From positions 19,806,837 through 19,870,836 of the forward strand of contig NC_087073.1 of NCBI RefSeq assembly GCF_026151205.1: a stretch of 64,000 nt of DNA, in the 5' to 3' direction. Shown here piece by piece: positions 44,701-54,537 of the stretch; the first letter of the stretch is position 1, and each line of letters begins with the position of its first letter. Under the pieces are notes generated by a model. The model was not told where the DNA came from and did not search any database. It was given only the letters and a program-made list of their open reading frames with translations. The stretch comes from Bolinopsis microptera (lineage: Eukaryota; Ctenophora; Tentaculata; Lobata; Bolinopsidae). The position numbers were made by a program, and so were the translations under genes.

Positions 44701-47399
44701 TCCCTCTCCCTCTCCCTCTCCCTCTCCCTCTCCCTCTCCCTCTCCCTCTCCCTCTCCCTCTCCCTCTCCCTCTCCCTCTCCCTCTCCCTCTCCCTCTCCC
44801 TCTCCCTCTCCCTCTCCCTCTCCCTCTCCCTCTCCCTCTCCCTCTCCCTCTCCCTCTCCCTCTCCCTCTCCCTCTCCCTCTCCCTCTCCCTCTCCCTCTC
44901 CCTCTCCCTCTCCCTCTCCCTCTCCCTCTCCATCTCCCTCTCCCTCTCCCTCTCCCTCTGATCCCTCTCCCTCTGATCCCTCTCCCTAGAGGTATCAAAT
45001 AGGGTAACTTTAGTAGGAGGTATCAAATAAGGTGACTTTAGTAAGAGGTATCAAATAAGGTGAGTTTAGTAGGAGGTATCAAATAAGGTGAGTTTAGTGG
45101 AAGGTATCAAATAAGGTGAGTTTATTAAGAGGTATCAAATAAGGTGACTTTAGTAAGAGGTATCAAATAAGGTTAGTTTAGTAGAAGGTATCAAATAAGG
45201 TGAGTTTAGTAGGAGGTATCAAATAAGGTGACTTTAGTAAGAGGTATCAAATAAGGTGAGTTAAGTAGAAGGTATCAAATAAAGTGAGTTTAGTAAGAGT
45301 GAGTTTAGTAGGAGGTATCAAATAAGGTGAGTTTAGTAAGAGGTATCAAATAAGGTGAGTTTAGTAGGAGGTATCAAATAAGGTGAGTTTAGTATGAGGT
45401 ATCAAATAAGGTGACTTTAGTAAGAGGTATCAAATAAGGTGAGTTTAGTAGGAGGTATCAAATAAGGTGACTTTAGTAAGAGGTATCAAATAAGGTGAGT
45501 TAAGTAGAAGGTATCAAATAAGGTGAGTTTAGTAAGAGTGAGTTTAGTAGGAGGTATCAAATAAGGTGAGTTTAGTAAGAGGTATCAAATAAGGTGAGTT
45601 TAGTAGGAGGCATCAAATAAGGTGAGTTTAGTAGGTGGTGTCAAATAAGGTGAGTTTAGTATGAGGTATCAAATAAGGTGACTTTAGTAAGAGGTATCAA
45701 ATAAGGTGAGTTTAGTAGAAGGTATCAAATAAGGTGAGTTTAGTAAGAGGTATCAAATAAGGTGAGTTTAGTAGAAGGTATCAAATAAGGTGAGTTTAGT
45801 AATAGGTATCAAATAAGGTGAGTTCAGTAAGAGGTACAAGTAGTAATGTAGGGACCGTTCGACCACCATTTGAAGAGAACCGGGGCAGGGAGTGATTATA
45901 ACCCTAACAGGAAGAATTAACCCTGATTATACCCCAATTAGACATCAATTAGCCCAATCATGACGCAAAACTGGAAACTAACCCTGTCTCTTAAAATAAC
46001 TGTCACCAGAAACGGTAATAACCATAGTACAGATAGTATTATAGAGGGAAGTACTTATCAGTTGCTCTCATCTTGTCCGACAGCGACTCTTGTCCTATTC
46101 CGAAATTAAGTTTTCCGGACAACAGTCGCTGTCGGAGTCCTTTGAATCAGCGACTGTAGTCTAAATTTCGGATCAGATTTGTTTTTCAGTACAAGCTGGG
46201 AGTATAAGATCCGATATCACATGACAATCAGAAAGTGAAAATTTAGATCAGGTCTCAAATTCGGAAAACAGTCGGTCTTTTCACAAGTACGCACAATGTG
46301 TTGGAATCTAATGTTGGAAAGGTACAATATTTAATACTCTGCCTCAATCGTGCTCATGACCAGTGTAACAAGCCCCAAAATAACTATAACACCTTCTATA
46401 AGGATAATTCTAGATTTATACATCTTGATGTTTTCGGAGACTCGGTGTTAAACATTGAACATTTATCGAAGTATAAAGATTAATCTTACGGTATTATATT
46501 TCCAAATTGATTATAATTGTAGAATGAAGATCTTACTATTGTTTGCACCCGCAGTGGAGGAAGGTTCTTGTAGCATGTCCCATTTGGGCTGCCACGTGCG
46601 CTATACAGTGGGCTGTTGTCTTCGGGCTATACGACGACATAAAGAACGCTAGGCTAGGTAAATGTATAATAAAAGAAATTTACATATCGATGTTGAAATA
46701 CCACGAAAAATAAACTGCGTCTTCAAAGATATTACAGTTACTACGTATTACTCTATTAATTGATGAAACCAAATATTTCTCAATTCAATTATCGACGCGT
46801 ATTCTAAAATGATAAAGTCTAACCCACTCTTGAAACTCGCAGAGAACAAACAACCTGGTGAAGCAGACAGCATATCCTACAGCAGTTTGGCTCGTATAGC
46901 CTGGTCCACCGCTCTCACGGCACAGATCTTACTGTGTCAGAGCGGTCTGGGCGGCTTCATCAACTCTATTCTCAGCTGGAATGGTTGGCTGGTATTGGCT
47001 AGGCTCACTTACTCGGTTTACCTTTTACATTTGGGCTTGATGAGAGTGCTGGCGGTTATAATCAGGCATCCTTTCTACTTCAATCCTGACTTTGAACTGG
47101 TACGACCTCTTTCACGTCAAACAGCTTCATTTTAGTTTTGTTCCATTTCTTTTTAATTCTCTGAGATATAAATAAAAATAGGTTTCTGTCACTAGCAAAA
47201 ATCTAACGAATCGGTACTTTATATTTTGTCAGAATCTACCGCAAATCACTACAGCTCCAGGTATAAATTTAACAGCATTCTCTTACAGGGTGTGAAGTAT
47301 CTGGGTATCTTGATGATGTCCTACCTGGCAGCAATAATTCTCTATGTGTGTGTCGAGCAACCCCTTGCTTTTCTTGAGGCTCTAACATACAGAAGATAA
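35761..47399 (+). CDS. NRF-6-like membrane acyltransferase, copy 2 (10 exons)
   Basis: A tandem paralogue of the gene at 27308. Exons: 35761-36010, 36225-36370, 37180-37396, 37967-38562, 42264-42492, 42681-42774, 42948-43086, 46555-46657, 46843-47099, 47289-47399; phases agree throughout, giving 713 residues. Signal peptide MSLKNAVLFSVLTAVCC; NRF motif FDAAGKPGPG and GGYDMC; acyltransferase start NGIRVLSINWVVLGH; HRYLRLTAPY; NILYINNLVPW; GQTWYLSNDMQFY; NKPWIRIKAYLVGILGG; C-terminal VEQPLAFLEAL. Intron positions differ from copy 1: exon 4 here corresponds to copy-1 exons 4-6 plus part of exon 3, exon 5 covers copy-1 exons 7-8, and exon 9 covers copy-1 exons 12-13. Intron 4 (3.7 kb) contains nested transposons; intron 7 (3.5 kb) contains an antisense gene. 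The substrate is unknown. Confidence 0.92.
36912..36951. repeat. Alternating purine-pyrimidine tract (Z-DNA-prone)
   Basis: GCGCGTCACGTACGTACGTA runs into further CG/TG steps up to GCGCGCATG, about 35 bases of nearly uninterrupted alternation within intron 2 of copy 2. Confidence 0.7.
37500..37893 (+). repeat. Dispersed repeat with interstitial telomere-like CCCTAA motifs
   Basis: About 390 bp in intron 3 of copy 2. It contains ACCCTAACCCTAACCC near 37630 and unique flanks (CGACTGTCACGTGACTTTTT; CAATCTCGAAGATCGACTGT). The same unit is at 50998-51400 in reverse, and a partial one at 62316-62423. Confidence 0.85.
38935..40096 (+). mobile_element. 5'-truncated LINE (RT C-terminal half) inside the foldback arm
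   Basis: The open frame 38924-40057 enters from host repeat sequence. It contains LSGVPQGTVLGPLLFILFIN, FFADDTRLLKH (the YADD/FADD catalytic box), KDLGVIVSSDLSWSHHV and RSHLEYCCPLWN, and ends near 40057. The 3' tail is AAGTAAGTAAGT. A 4-bp AGTT duplication (38931-38934 and 40097-40100) flanks it. The N-terminal endonuclease and finger region are missing, so it is dead. The CR1-like affiliation is from motifs only. It differs from the LINE at 17925. Confidence 0.88.
40321..41198. mobile_element. hAT transposon remnant with 8-bp TSD
   Basis: An 878-bp insertion. The ends CAAGGATGGTAAATGCGT and CATCGATGGTAAATACGT (right end, complement) are hAT-type terminal inverted repeats. The perfect 8-bp duplication CATATCTC is at 40313-40320 and 41199-41206. 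On the minus strand, 40953-40759 encodes LAILMLNQPISQSAAEQSFS and RNRLSTETQ, the hAT C-terminal dimerisation domain. The rest of the transposase is gone, so it is non-autonomous. Confidence 0.93.
40456..40526 (+). other. tRNA-like sequence inside the hAT remnant
   Basis: GTGGCCTAATTGGTTAATAC resembles a tRNA D-arm (A box) and GCGAGTTCGAGAC a T-arm (B box) at normal spacing. The anticodon stem has a mismatch and the acceptor ends do not pair well, so this is a captured tRNA pseudogene or SINE head rather than a working gene. Confidence 0.4.
43389..44576 (-). CDS. Histamine N-methyltransferase-like SAM methyltransferase, nested antisense gene
   Basis: Two exons, 44576-43751 and 43579-43389 (joined in phase, 338 residues), inside intron 7 of acyltransferase copy 2 on the opposite strand. 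A class I Rossmann methyltransferase: motif I is HMLSIGAGIGNFE (residues about 55-67), an acidic strand-2 end IEPNPAHV, and motif IV DIIMLSQCLYTVEDPFEA. The N-terminal YARTFARFVSHSNQYDIM helix resembles HNMT. The second exon adds a charged, low-complexity C-terminus (QDDTDHDENEQ) not typical of HNMT (about 290 residues). Substrate is uncertain; small amines are an inference from family. Its upstream region is the 28-bp minisatellite with a (CCCTCT)n block. A truncated copy is at 49915. Confidence 0.85.
44597..45836 (+). repeat. 28-bp minisatellite upstream of the methyltransferase
   Basis: The unit GGTATCAAATAAGGTGAGTT plus TAGTAAGA recurs about 30 times with alternating variants (GGTGACTTTAGTAAGA; GGTGAGTTAAGTAGAA) in higher-order blocks. 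It is split by the hexanucleotide array at 44701-44987. It begins about 20 bases before the start codon, so transcription of the minus-strand gene must start within or beyond it. Confidence 0.93.
44701..44987 (+). repeat. (CCCTCT)n microsatellite, about 47 units
   Basis: Almost pure TCCCTC hexamers, with one CATCTC and two GATCCCTCT variants near the right end. The purine-rich strand GAGGGA is on the coding strand of the methyltransferase gene. It can adopt triplex (H-DNA) or G-rich structure. The long RG- and RE-repeat frames here are artefacts of the repeat. Confidence 0.95.
46072..46138. repeat. Hairpin around GTCCGACAGCGACT / AGTCGCTGTCGGA
   Basis: TTGTCCGACAGCGACTCTTG pairs with the later ACAGTCGCTGTCGGAGTC across about 30 bases, in intron 7 of copy 2. 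AGCGACTGTAGTC follows near 46148 as a third related motif. Confidence 0.7.
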
Positions 47400-48660
47400 A
47401 GATATTTGTATATTTTAGTATGGTTTATCGTTACTCTTTATTGTTAATGTTATGTACAATGTATATTGTATAATGTACATATTGTATACGCCTACAGTGT
47501 GTTCTATTGAACTTGATTGACAACGACTGAACTTGGTTTGACTGTTCATTTTATAGTTCAAATTTGTATTTTTAAGTTGCAAGTTTGAGTAACTTTGATG
47601 CTTTACAGTTTGAATTTTAGTTAAGAAATTATTATATTCAGATGAGCTTAGAATGGTTCATAAACCACCCAGGAGATTTGGGTGAGCGTACCTTTCAGTG
47701 TTTTTTAATAGTGTCACAGCGTCCGTGAAATTAATATGGATGAAATGTGTTTTATTGTAAATACAGTATCAGTATGTACTATTATATCTATAAATATATT
47801 AATAGCAGCTATTTTTAATCTTATCCATTTATCGCAACTTGTAATTGTAATAGGCTTAACAGATTTTGTTTCATGTTATGATTGATGGATTTTTGATTCA
47901 TTACTGTTACACTGTTGAATTTTAGTGTGGGTTCAATTTGGTTCTAGGTTTGATTTGATTGCATGGTCCCTGGGCACTTATGGTAGATTTCCCCCTGATT
48001 TTAGTGTTAATTTAAAGAACGCAAACCAGCTAAAGTTTAGCAGTTTTATTTTTAGCTTTTTTTAGTTGAATGTTTACAATGATTAGTTGCAATTACGTAA
48101 CTGAAACTACATGGTCAAGTTTCAGTTTTTTATTTAGTTTAGGTTTTTAAGTTAGTACTTTAATAACCGTTTCAGAGCCAAATTTCATAAATCAATTGGT
48201 ACGTCCAGATTCCAGAATGTATTTATATTATTGAAATTCGATACTAAGTGCTTAGTGTATATTACTTGTGCAATGATTTTGTTCTTTAGAAAATCGTTTC
48301 ACTCGATTCATACAAAATTGCACACCCAATATTTTACAGTAAAACAAGAAATTAGGAACGGCTACATTCTAAATCTAAACGGAACAGCGCCGAAACTTAT
48401 ATTGACGATTAATTAAAACATACATATTTATAAAGATTGATAGCATATTATTAAATACTTTTCAAACTTTACAGAGTACAGCAATTACAACGAATGAAAT
48501 AAACTCGAATAAAATATTGCCCCCGTCTGTAAAATCTGTCGGGAGACCAAACACGGTACTGCACAGTAAAACGTGCCCGCAATTACATGGCCCCGATATG
48601 ATTTTTTAAAATGTGAAACAAAATTGTGATAAAATAAATGTGTGAAGAATGTGAAACAGT
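47400..48660. other. Intergenic/3' UTR sequence, no gene seen
   Basis: AT-rich. The small frame 48231-48416 has no recognisable features. On the minus strand AATCTTTATAAATATG and similar runs lie downstream of the 48661 ORF. Confidence 0.35.
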
Positions 48661-49572
48661 TCAAATTTCTTCAGACGAGGCTGATACACTGTTCTTATCA
48701 GAGCTGACAATCTTATTGTTCCTTATGAAATGAATTCTGTTAGGCTCTGCTTTCCTCTTCTCTTTCAATTCCTCCCAGAGCTTCTTGTAAGCTCTCCTTT
48801 CTTCCACTGATCTGTCTGGGCAAATGTAGATACTTTTATAGCCCTCTTTTGTGCGTAGTAGTTTCGCTTTTCGCAGCACCTGAGTAACCATGTCAGAGCT
48901 ATTTAGAGATAGTTTAGTTGGTCGTATTAATGTGCCCACTCTCTTCAGACCAACTCTACAACAGTCACGAAAAGAAGGTTTCTCGTTTATCTCACCAAGA
49001 ACTTCGGCAACTTTGTTTTCTAACTTCTCGCCGTCGGATTCACTTATTCCGTAGATTACGACGTTTCTGCTTCTTTCATCCTTTTCAGCTATTGTCTTAA
49101 CTGCAGTACAGATCTTCTTTGGCGTAAGAGCAGCTGCACAAGTCTTTTTCAGGGCAGAAGAATATGATTTCATTTCTGTCTGCACAGTTGTTTGAACAGA
49201 CTTGAGTTCTTCGTCCTTCTTTTCAATGAGCTGCTTCTGCAAATCAATGACAGTTTTCTGCTCCGCGATTACTGAAATGTTCTGTTTATCTACTCTCTCC
49301 GCAGCCATTTGCAAATGAGGAGCCGCATAACGATTCAAAATGAAACAAACAGTTTGCAGCCAATCACACAGTTTTTCTTTCGAAACTGATCGCTTGTTCA
49401 GGTTTTTCAATACTAGATCTCCGTATTCCTTAACATCCAGTTCATGGCACATTTCATTAAAAACACTGTTTGTAGCTCTCGCTACCTGATCTGCATGTCT
49501 GGCACTAAACAGATCATCATTATCGGGGTCATCGACCAAATGCTTCGTATGTTCATGGTATGAGTACTGCAT
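48661..49572 (-). CDS. LINE ORF1-like RNA-binding protein (intact 303-residue frame)
   Basis: N-terminal helical region, then a coiled coil (about residues 100-150, AEQKTVIDLQKQLIEKKDEE), then an RRM-like core (RSRNVVIYGISESDGEKLEN at about 168-187, followed by RVGTLIRPTKLSL), and a basic C-terminal domain (ERRAYKKLWEELKEKRK). This order of coiled coil, RRM and C-terminal domain is that of non-LTR retrotransposon ORF1 proteins. No reverse transcriptase follows within 1.2 kb downstream on the same strand, so it is a truncated element or a retained ORF1-derived gene. The frame has no stops or shifts. I cannot tell from sequence alone whether it is expressed. Confidence 0.7.
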   Translation of the reverse strand: MQYSYHEHTKHLVDDPDNDDLFSARHADQVARATNSVFNEMCHELDVKEYGDLVLKNLNKRSVSKEKLCDWLQTVCFILNRYAAPHLQMAAERVDKQNISVIAEQKTVIDLQKQLIEKKDEELKSVQTTVQTEMKSYSSALKKTCAAALTPKKICTAVKTIAEKDERSRNVVIYGISESDGEKLENKVAEVLGEINEKPSFRDCCRVGLKRVGTLIRPTKLSLNSSDMVTQVLRKAKLLRTKEGYKSIYICPDRSVEERRAYKKLWEELKEKRKAEPNRIHFIRNNKIVSSDKNSVSASSEEI

Positions 49573-49914
49573 CGTGTATATTCCAATGTACAGTTCTTGT
49601 ATACAGGCTACACAACGATCACACTAAAAGACAAGCACTTCTTATCGCAAGTTACAACAGCTGATAACAGAGCTCGCTATTTGCAACCAAATGTAAAACG
49701 ACTACACATTAAATTAGAGCAAAATGGCACACAGTTTCGAACTCTCTCCAAACCATTATCAGATCAGTTTGTCTAAATGTTTCATATTTTTACAACCTGG
49801 GATATTGGCTAGGGCTTCGAATACGATGACAATCAGGCATTAATATTTGTCTTGTTATAACTTCGGTAAAATATAACTCTAAAACTAAGGCATGCAAGGT
49901 CTATGAAATGATAC
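49573..49914. other. Sequence between ORF1-like gene and methyltransferase fragment
   Basis: No gene or repeat recognised. Confidence 0.35.
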
Positions 49915-50175
49915 TTACTCTAATGTATAAACTATAAATGTGTCTTTATCAGGAAAATTTATCTCAAAATTTCCTATGGCTATAGCGGCACCAATGCTCA
50001 ACATATGCACCGGCTCCTTGTCAAAGTTGTTCTCTAAAAGGAAATTCCGAGAGATACTAGCCCGAATATCGTATTGATTGGACTGAGACATAAACCTGGC
50101 GAATGCTTTTGCATGTCCCTCAAAGTCTATAGTGAGGGGAGTAGCAGTTTCGAGTGGTAGGTCTCTTTCAGTCAT
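49915..50175 (-). pseudogene. Truncated duplicate of the methyltransferase 5' coding region
   Basis: Starts MTERDLPLETATPLT as in the 44576 gene and keeps NQYDI, LLENNFDKEPVHMLSIGA and IGNFE. It then loses similarity (INFPDKDTF) and stops at 86 residues. Small in-frame changes (an added IDF near residue 16 and AIAI within motif I) disrupt the SAM-binding loop. It covers about 70 of 275 exon-1 residues, so it cannot be an active enzyme. Confidence 0.85.
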
Positions 50176-50325
50176 TATTCAAACTGTAAGTTCTCCTGTA
50201 AAATGGTGAATAAGGTGAGTTTAGTAGGACTAGGAGGTATCAAATATGAAATAAGGTCCCTCTCCCTCTCCCTTTCCTTCTCCCTCTCTCTGATCCCTCT
50301 CCCTCTCCCTCTCCCTGGAATAATT
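50176..50325 (+). repeat. Duplicated upstream flank of the methyltransferase (minisatellite remnant)
   Basis: AAACTGTAAGTTCTCCTGTA, one copy of the GGTATCAAAT minisatellite unit and a short degenerate CCCTCTCCCT block appear in the same order as at 44581-44990. The duplication therefore included the promoter side. Confidence 0.85.
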
Positions 50326-50997
50326 GTGGTCACTAATTTCATTTTGACATGACGTACCATTTCTAACGAATTCCTAACAGAATAAATAACTTTCAGTTTC
50401 CCATGAAAAATCCGCCAAGTCAAGATCGAATATTCCCAGAGTAGAAAGAATTGTCACCAAAGAAGAATTTGAGGTACAAAAATCTAACTTGCAAGGATAA
50501 GCCTCGCAAGGATAAACCGACAAAATTAGAAGCAGAAGGGCGTTTTATCGTGATTGGAAATGGAAGCATGTAGAAGATAATAAATTGTAATCCTAATAGG
50601 CTAATAGTGCAAGTCCTATCGACTTCGTCGCGTTCAAATAACGAGAACTAACTTTAAACCCAAACCGAAACCCTCTAAGTCTATACTCTATATGCAGTTA
50701 TACTCGATATAATATGAGGCAGAAGGCGATCTCCTTTCCAAATAAAAGACTGCGGATTTCCTGCGTTTTCTTTCCATACTGTTTAGGAGCTTTACTTTGA
50801 TAACAAGCTCGCGAAACATAGGAAAGGCAGGGGATTTGCAGAAACGATACGATTTGTAGCAAACGAAAATTTAACTTGTGAATTGTGATTGTGGGAAGAA
50901 TAGGATCTGCGGATGGTGGTTGTGTTAATTTAACTGCTGTTTCGTTGAGATACGGGATTGTGTGACGATGTTATATTTCACTATAGCAGATTCCGAT
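50326..50997. other. Intergenic, no gene seen
   Basis: No coding frame, RNA or repeat recognised. Confidence 0.35.
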
Positions 50998-51400
50998 TAC
51001 GATAACGAGCCTGCTAAATCACTCTACAGTCGATCTTCGAGATTGTTCTAAAAGGGCCCCCGACAGTTGAATTTGTAACCAACTTCAATCGATGTATTTT
51101 CGGACGCTGATTCTGAATCACCCCCATGACATAGGGTTAAAATGCTCCCCTGACGAGATATAATTGGCGAAAAACTGTCACGATCACGTGATATGACCCT
51201 ATAAAGATTAGTTTAATTTCTCGTTAGGGTTAGGGTTTTAGCATATGCTTTTGTTAAGGATTGGGTTACTGTTAGTGTTAGGGTTGAGGGTTAGATTAGA
51301 GGGTTAGGGTTTCGAATAGTCGTTCAGGACCAGCTAGAGAACGGGTTGAAAAAGTCACGTGACAGTCGAGTGTAGCTGAATGATTAATCATCATCCTTAC
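50998..51400 (-). repeat. Dispersed telomere-motif repeat, reverse copy
   Basis: The reverse complement of the 37500-37893 unit, including GTTAGGGTTAGGGTTTT and CGATCTTCGAGATTGTTCTA. The telomere-like block is shorter and more degenerate here. Confidence 0.85.
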
Positions 51401-51676
51401 GATAAACCTAACAAGAAACATAACCCCTTCTAGTTCTATCATGATCAGTATCTGCAAAATTGAAATTTATGATTATGAATATGATAACACCGCAGATATT
51501 GCTAAATTATATTTATAAAGGTTTGTGTATCACGAGAAAATATTTATATAGTTCAATCCATGACTGACATTGAATCTCAAAAAAATTTTCCAAATCGAAA
51601 AATTTTTAACTTTTATCTAAAAACTACTTTTCTCCACGTTTCGTGTTATTTTGATCATTCTAAGCAAACGTATTTT

Positions 51677-51875
51677 TGTATCATGTATCACGTTGCGACC
51701 CCCACGGTCGTCCTGACGATACAGGGGAGCCGCGCACTTCGTGCGCGGCGGGTCATACAACGTATGACAACGTTGACATACGTTGCATGCCACTTTTCGC
51801 GCGCGAAGCGCGCGCCGCCGAAGGAAACATGTATCAATGACAACGTGTATCAATGACAACATGTATCAATGACAA
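51677..51875 (-). mobile_element. Composite GC-rich 8-bp-TSD element
   Basis: The core is a reverse copy of the 101-bp family (ATCACGTTGCGACCCCCACG to CATACAACGTATGACAA). It is extended by a GCGCGCGAAGCGCGCGC hairpin and three copies of ATGTATCAATGACAAC. Perfect CGTATTTT duplications lie at 51669-51676 and 51876-51883, so the extended unit moved as a whole. Confidence 0.8.
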
Positions 51876-51883
51876 CGTATTTT

Positions 51884-52981
51884 TGAGTTTTTTAAAATAA
51901 TTAGCTAATTATGAAATTAGCCAACTAACTAATTATCTGACAAGAAAACTTTCGCAGCTTTCGAAGAAACAATTGTTCTCCTTCAGGCTCATGATATTAC
52001 AAACACTGGGGTTCAATTTAGAACCGTCTACGATGTCCAGAACGCTAGATATTTGACATACGAGAAAAGTGGTAAAAAGTCGTAAAAAGTCGTAAAAAGT
52101 GGCCTTAAGACACGTGGAAAAGTTTGGAAAAGTTGGTCAGCCATAAAGGGCACCTATTAGAACTGAAAAACGTCAAAAATCCTTTGTAATATATAAGCTT
52201 CTTGTGTCGGCAGATCGATTTTTTCAGACGGATCTGTTTGTACTATTACACGGCTGCCAGACAGTTGCGCCCAATCTAGATCTAGCCACCATGGGAAGAT
52301 GACGAATCAAAACCATGAATTAAAAATCTGCTTGATCAGATACGACAGTTGCGCCCAATCGATATTGAAATCCCCCGAATTGTAATAAAAGTTTATTTTA
52401 TCCGATCAAAAATCGTACGATCATAACAATAGACGCACAGCTACGAAGAATTAAAAGTTTTGAGGATGAGAAAATTTTAGGAGGGTCTGTACTCGGTGGC
52501 CTTCATGCCAGAGCTTAGACGTAGCATCCTGGGTAGTGGGTGTTTTCCGAACAGTTTATGATGTCCGTGTATTAAACAATTATTTGTCACAATCTGTCAA
52601 AATATGAGGATAGCTTTTTTTTGAGTCAGTTAACTGGTCCTTTAAATTTGATAGTTTTCTTATCAGTACTTCATCACAGCATTTATATTTTAAAATTAAA
52701 AATTGTCCAAAAGTTCTCAGTTTCGTGACGGATTACCCATATCACTTATCTCTGACCGCAACTTTTCTTCGCATTATATAATATTGAAAATTAAAGCTGC
52801 TAATTGGACGGACAAATTGATAACCCAGAATTTATCTTGGGTAATCCATTTATTGTTGTTACAGAGCCGAGAGATAATAATGGCACAAAGATAATTGAAA
52901 GATTCTCGATAGAACTATAACTACGACAAATTTCGTCAACGAAATATTTTCGCCAACTGTTTTAAAAATATCGTAAAGTTT
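51884..52981. other. Intergenic, no gene recognised
   Basis: CAGTTGCGCCCAATC occurs twice (52262 and 52346), and a short GTCGTAAAAA triplication is near 52080. Nothing else is supported. Confidence 0.4.
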
Positions 52982-54323
52982 TTAAAATCGTTCCTTCATG
53001 AAGCAGATGACAACGAGTTCAACACACACTATCACCAAGGTGGATGCTACTGCAGTATAAGGATCCAGGAAGGCAGCCAGAGAAGTTCCCACCACGCTCC
53101 CAATCATACCCGAGGCGATCGTCACGCTGCTCCCCAGCTCTAATTTTGACTTTCCGTAGTAATCGTAATCGAATATCAGTAGAGAAGCTTCCACTGCCTG
53201 CATTGAGTAACACAACTTTGCCAGCCCTAACAGAACCACTGAGGCTATCAGGCCAGGATTTGCCAGAATAACACCAAAACACACAGCCATTATTATGGTG
53301 ATTGTAGGTTGCAGTATCAGGAACTTTACACGACTCCACAGAAAATACCCCAGTGGTCTCCCTATCATGTTTGCTGCACCAGTGACTACTGCCAAAATGA
53401 GGAAATCGTTACCTTGCACCACTTCTTCACATTTACCACCTTCACTGTTGTGAACAAGACCTCTCTTGTACTTTCTCAGCAGCCATGGAAGAAGAATTAT
53501 GCTTCCATATCCAACACAAAGATTGCAGAAGAAAAACAAGCTTGATTTGAGGACCCTTTGGACAAAATTCGGTACACTTTGTGATTTGTTGTCAACCAGT
53601 TTCGTCAGTTTCAGTCGGATTAGTATTTCTTTCTACCTTTGGCTCACGTGCTTCTTCTGTAACATCCACTGGCGTTCCATCAATGCAAAAGTGGATCATG
53701 ATGATTAGAGGAACAAATAGTGGGATGGAAGTCAGCAGAATGAAGATTCTCCAGTTCACAAGGTCTAGAATCAGCCATCCCAGTATGGACACCCAAGTTC
53801 CTCCAGCTGCAAACCCAAGCGCTTCTGAGAGAAATACGCTTTGAGTAAAGACTTCTTTGGAGGAAACAAGCTTGGCTAGAAAAATCCCAGTTGTACATCC
53901 GTTCAATCCAACGCAGATACCGGTTAAGGCTCTGGAGAGAAGAAGGGTGTAGTAATTAGGAACCACCGCACACAAGATAGCGAACCCAATGGACAGATAA
54001 AGTGACAAAAGCAATGTGAATCTTTCCCCCAGCAGTTTTGAAATCGAGATGGAAATAATGAGTGCGATTGCCCAAAACGCATACATATTCGCTGCTAGGA
54101 TTCCTTCTTGAAAGTTCGATACACCGAGTTCACAAGAAGCTTTCTGACTGATAACTCCAGGAAGGTAAGCCTCAACACCATCGCCAATCTTTATCAGGAC
54201 CACCAGTGAAGCGATGAGGTAATCCTGTCTAGTCCACGAGTGGGATCCGGAGGAATCACAAGCGGACTCAGCGGAGGAAGAAGATGGTTTAGTGATTAGC
54301 TTCGTATCGTCGGACATTTTCAC
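52982..54323 (-). CDS. MFS transporter (SV2/SVOP/SLC22-like) with a frame break
   Basis: An integral membrane secondary transporter of about 446 residues in two abutting frames. 54323-53592 encodes an N-terminal six-helix half: GDGVEAYLPGVI, then TM pairs with KLLGERFTLLLSLYLS and SRALTGICVGLNGCTTGIFL, the helix 4/5 region typical of SV2/SLC22 proteins. The other frame, open through at least 53620 down to 52982, encodes the second half (GRPLGYFLWSRVK, EASLLIFDYDYYGKS). The frames differ by one base at about 53590-53625, in the cytoplasmic loop after VERNTNPTETDE. No usable intron spans the site, so a one-base indel (mutation or assembly error) is the simplest reading. Single exon, no downstream stops. 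Start: the first ATG, with TATAAAG about 18 bases upstream. Substrate unknown. Confidence 0.8.
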
Positions 54324-54537
54324 AGGTTGCCTTTATAGCTATTCTATCACCGACTGAACGAACTTGATCTTTGAATAATAATTATTAGAAATCAATCAGA
54401 AATTTTACACAAAAATGAAATTAACATATGCAATTTGAATTATAAATTCTTCCTTTATAGTTTATACTCTAGTACTAGTAGCAGAGTGTAACTGTAAACT
54501 GTATTTGAGTATGCAAGCTTCGGTCTGCAATGAACTT
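54324..54537. other. Upstream region of the MFS gene
   Basis: AT-rich, no additional gene. TATAAAG (minus) lies just upstream of the ATG but is unusually close to it for a promoter TATA box. Confidence 0.3.

Noticed and set aside
44663-45026. Two 111-residue frames of RG and RE repeats
   Set aside because: Translations of the (GAGGGA)n microsatellite in two frames; not genes.
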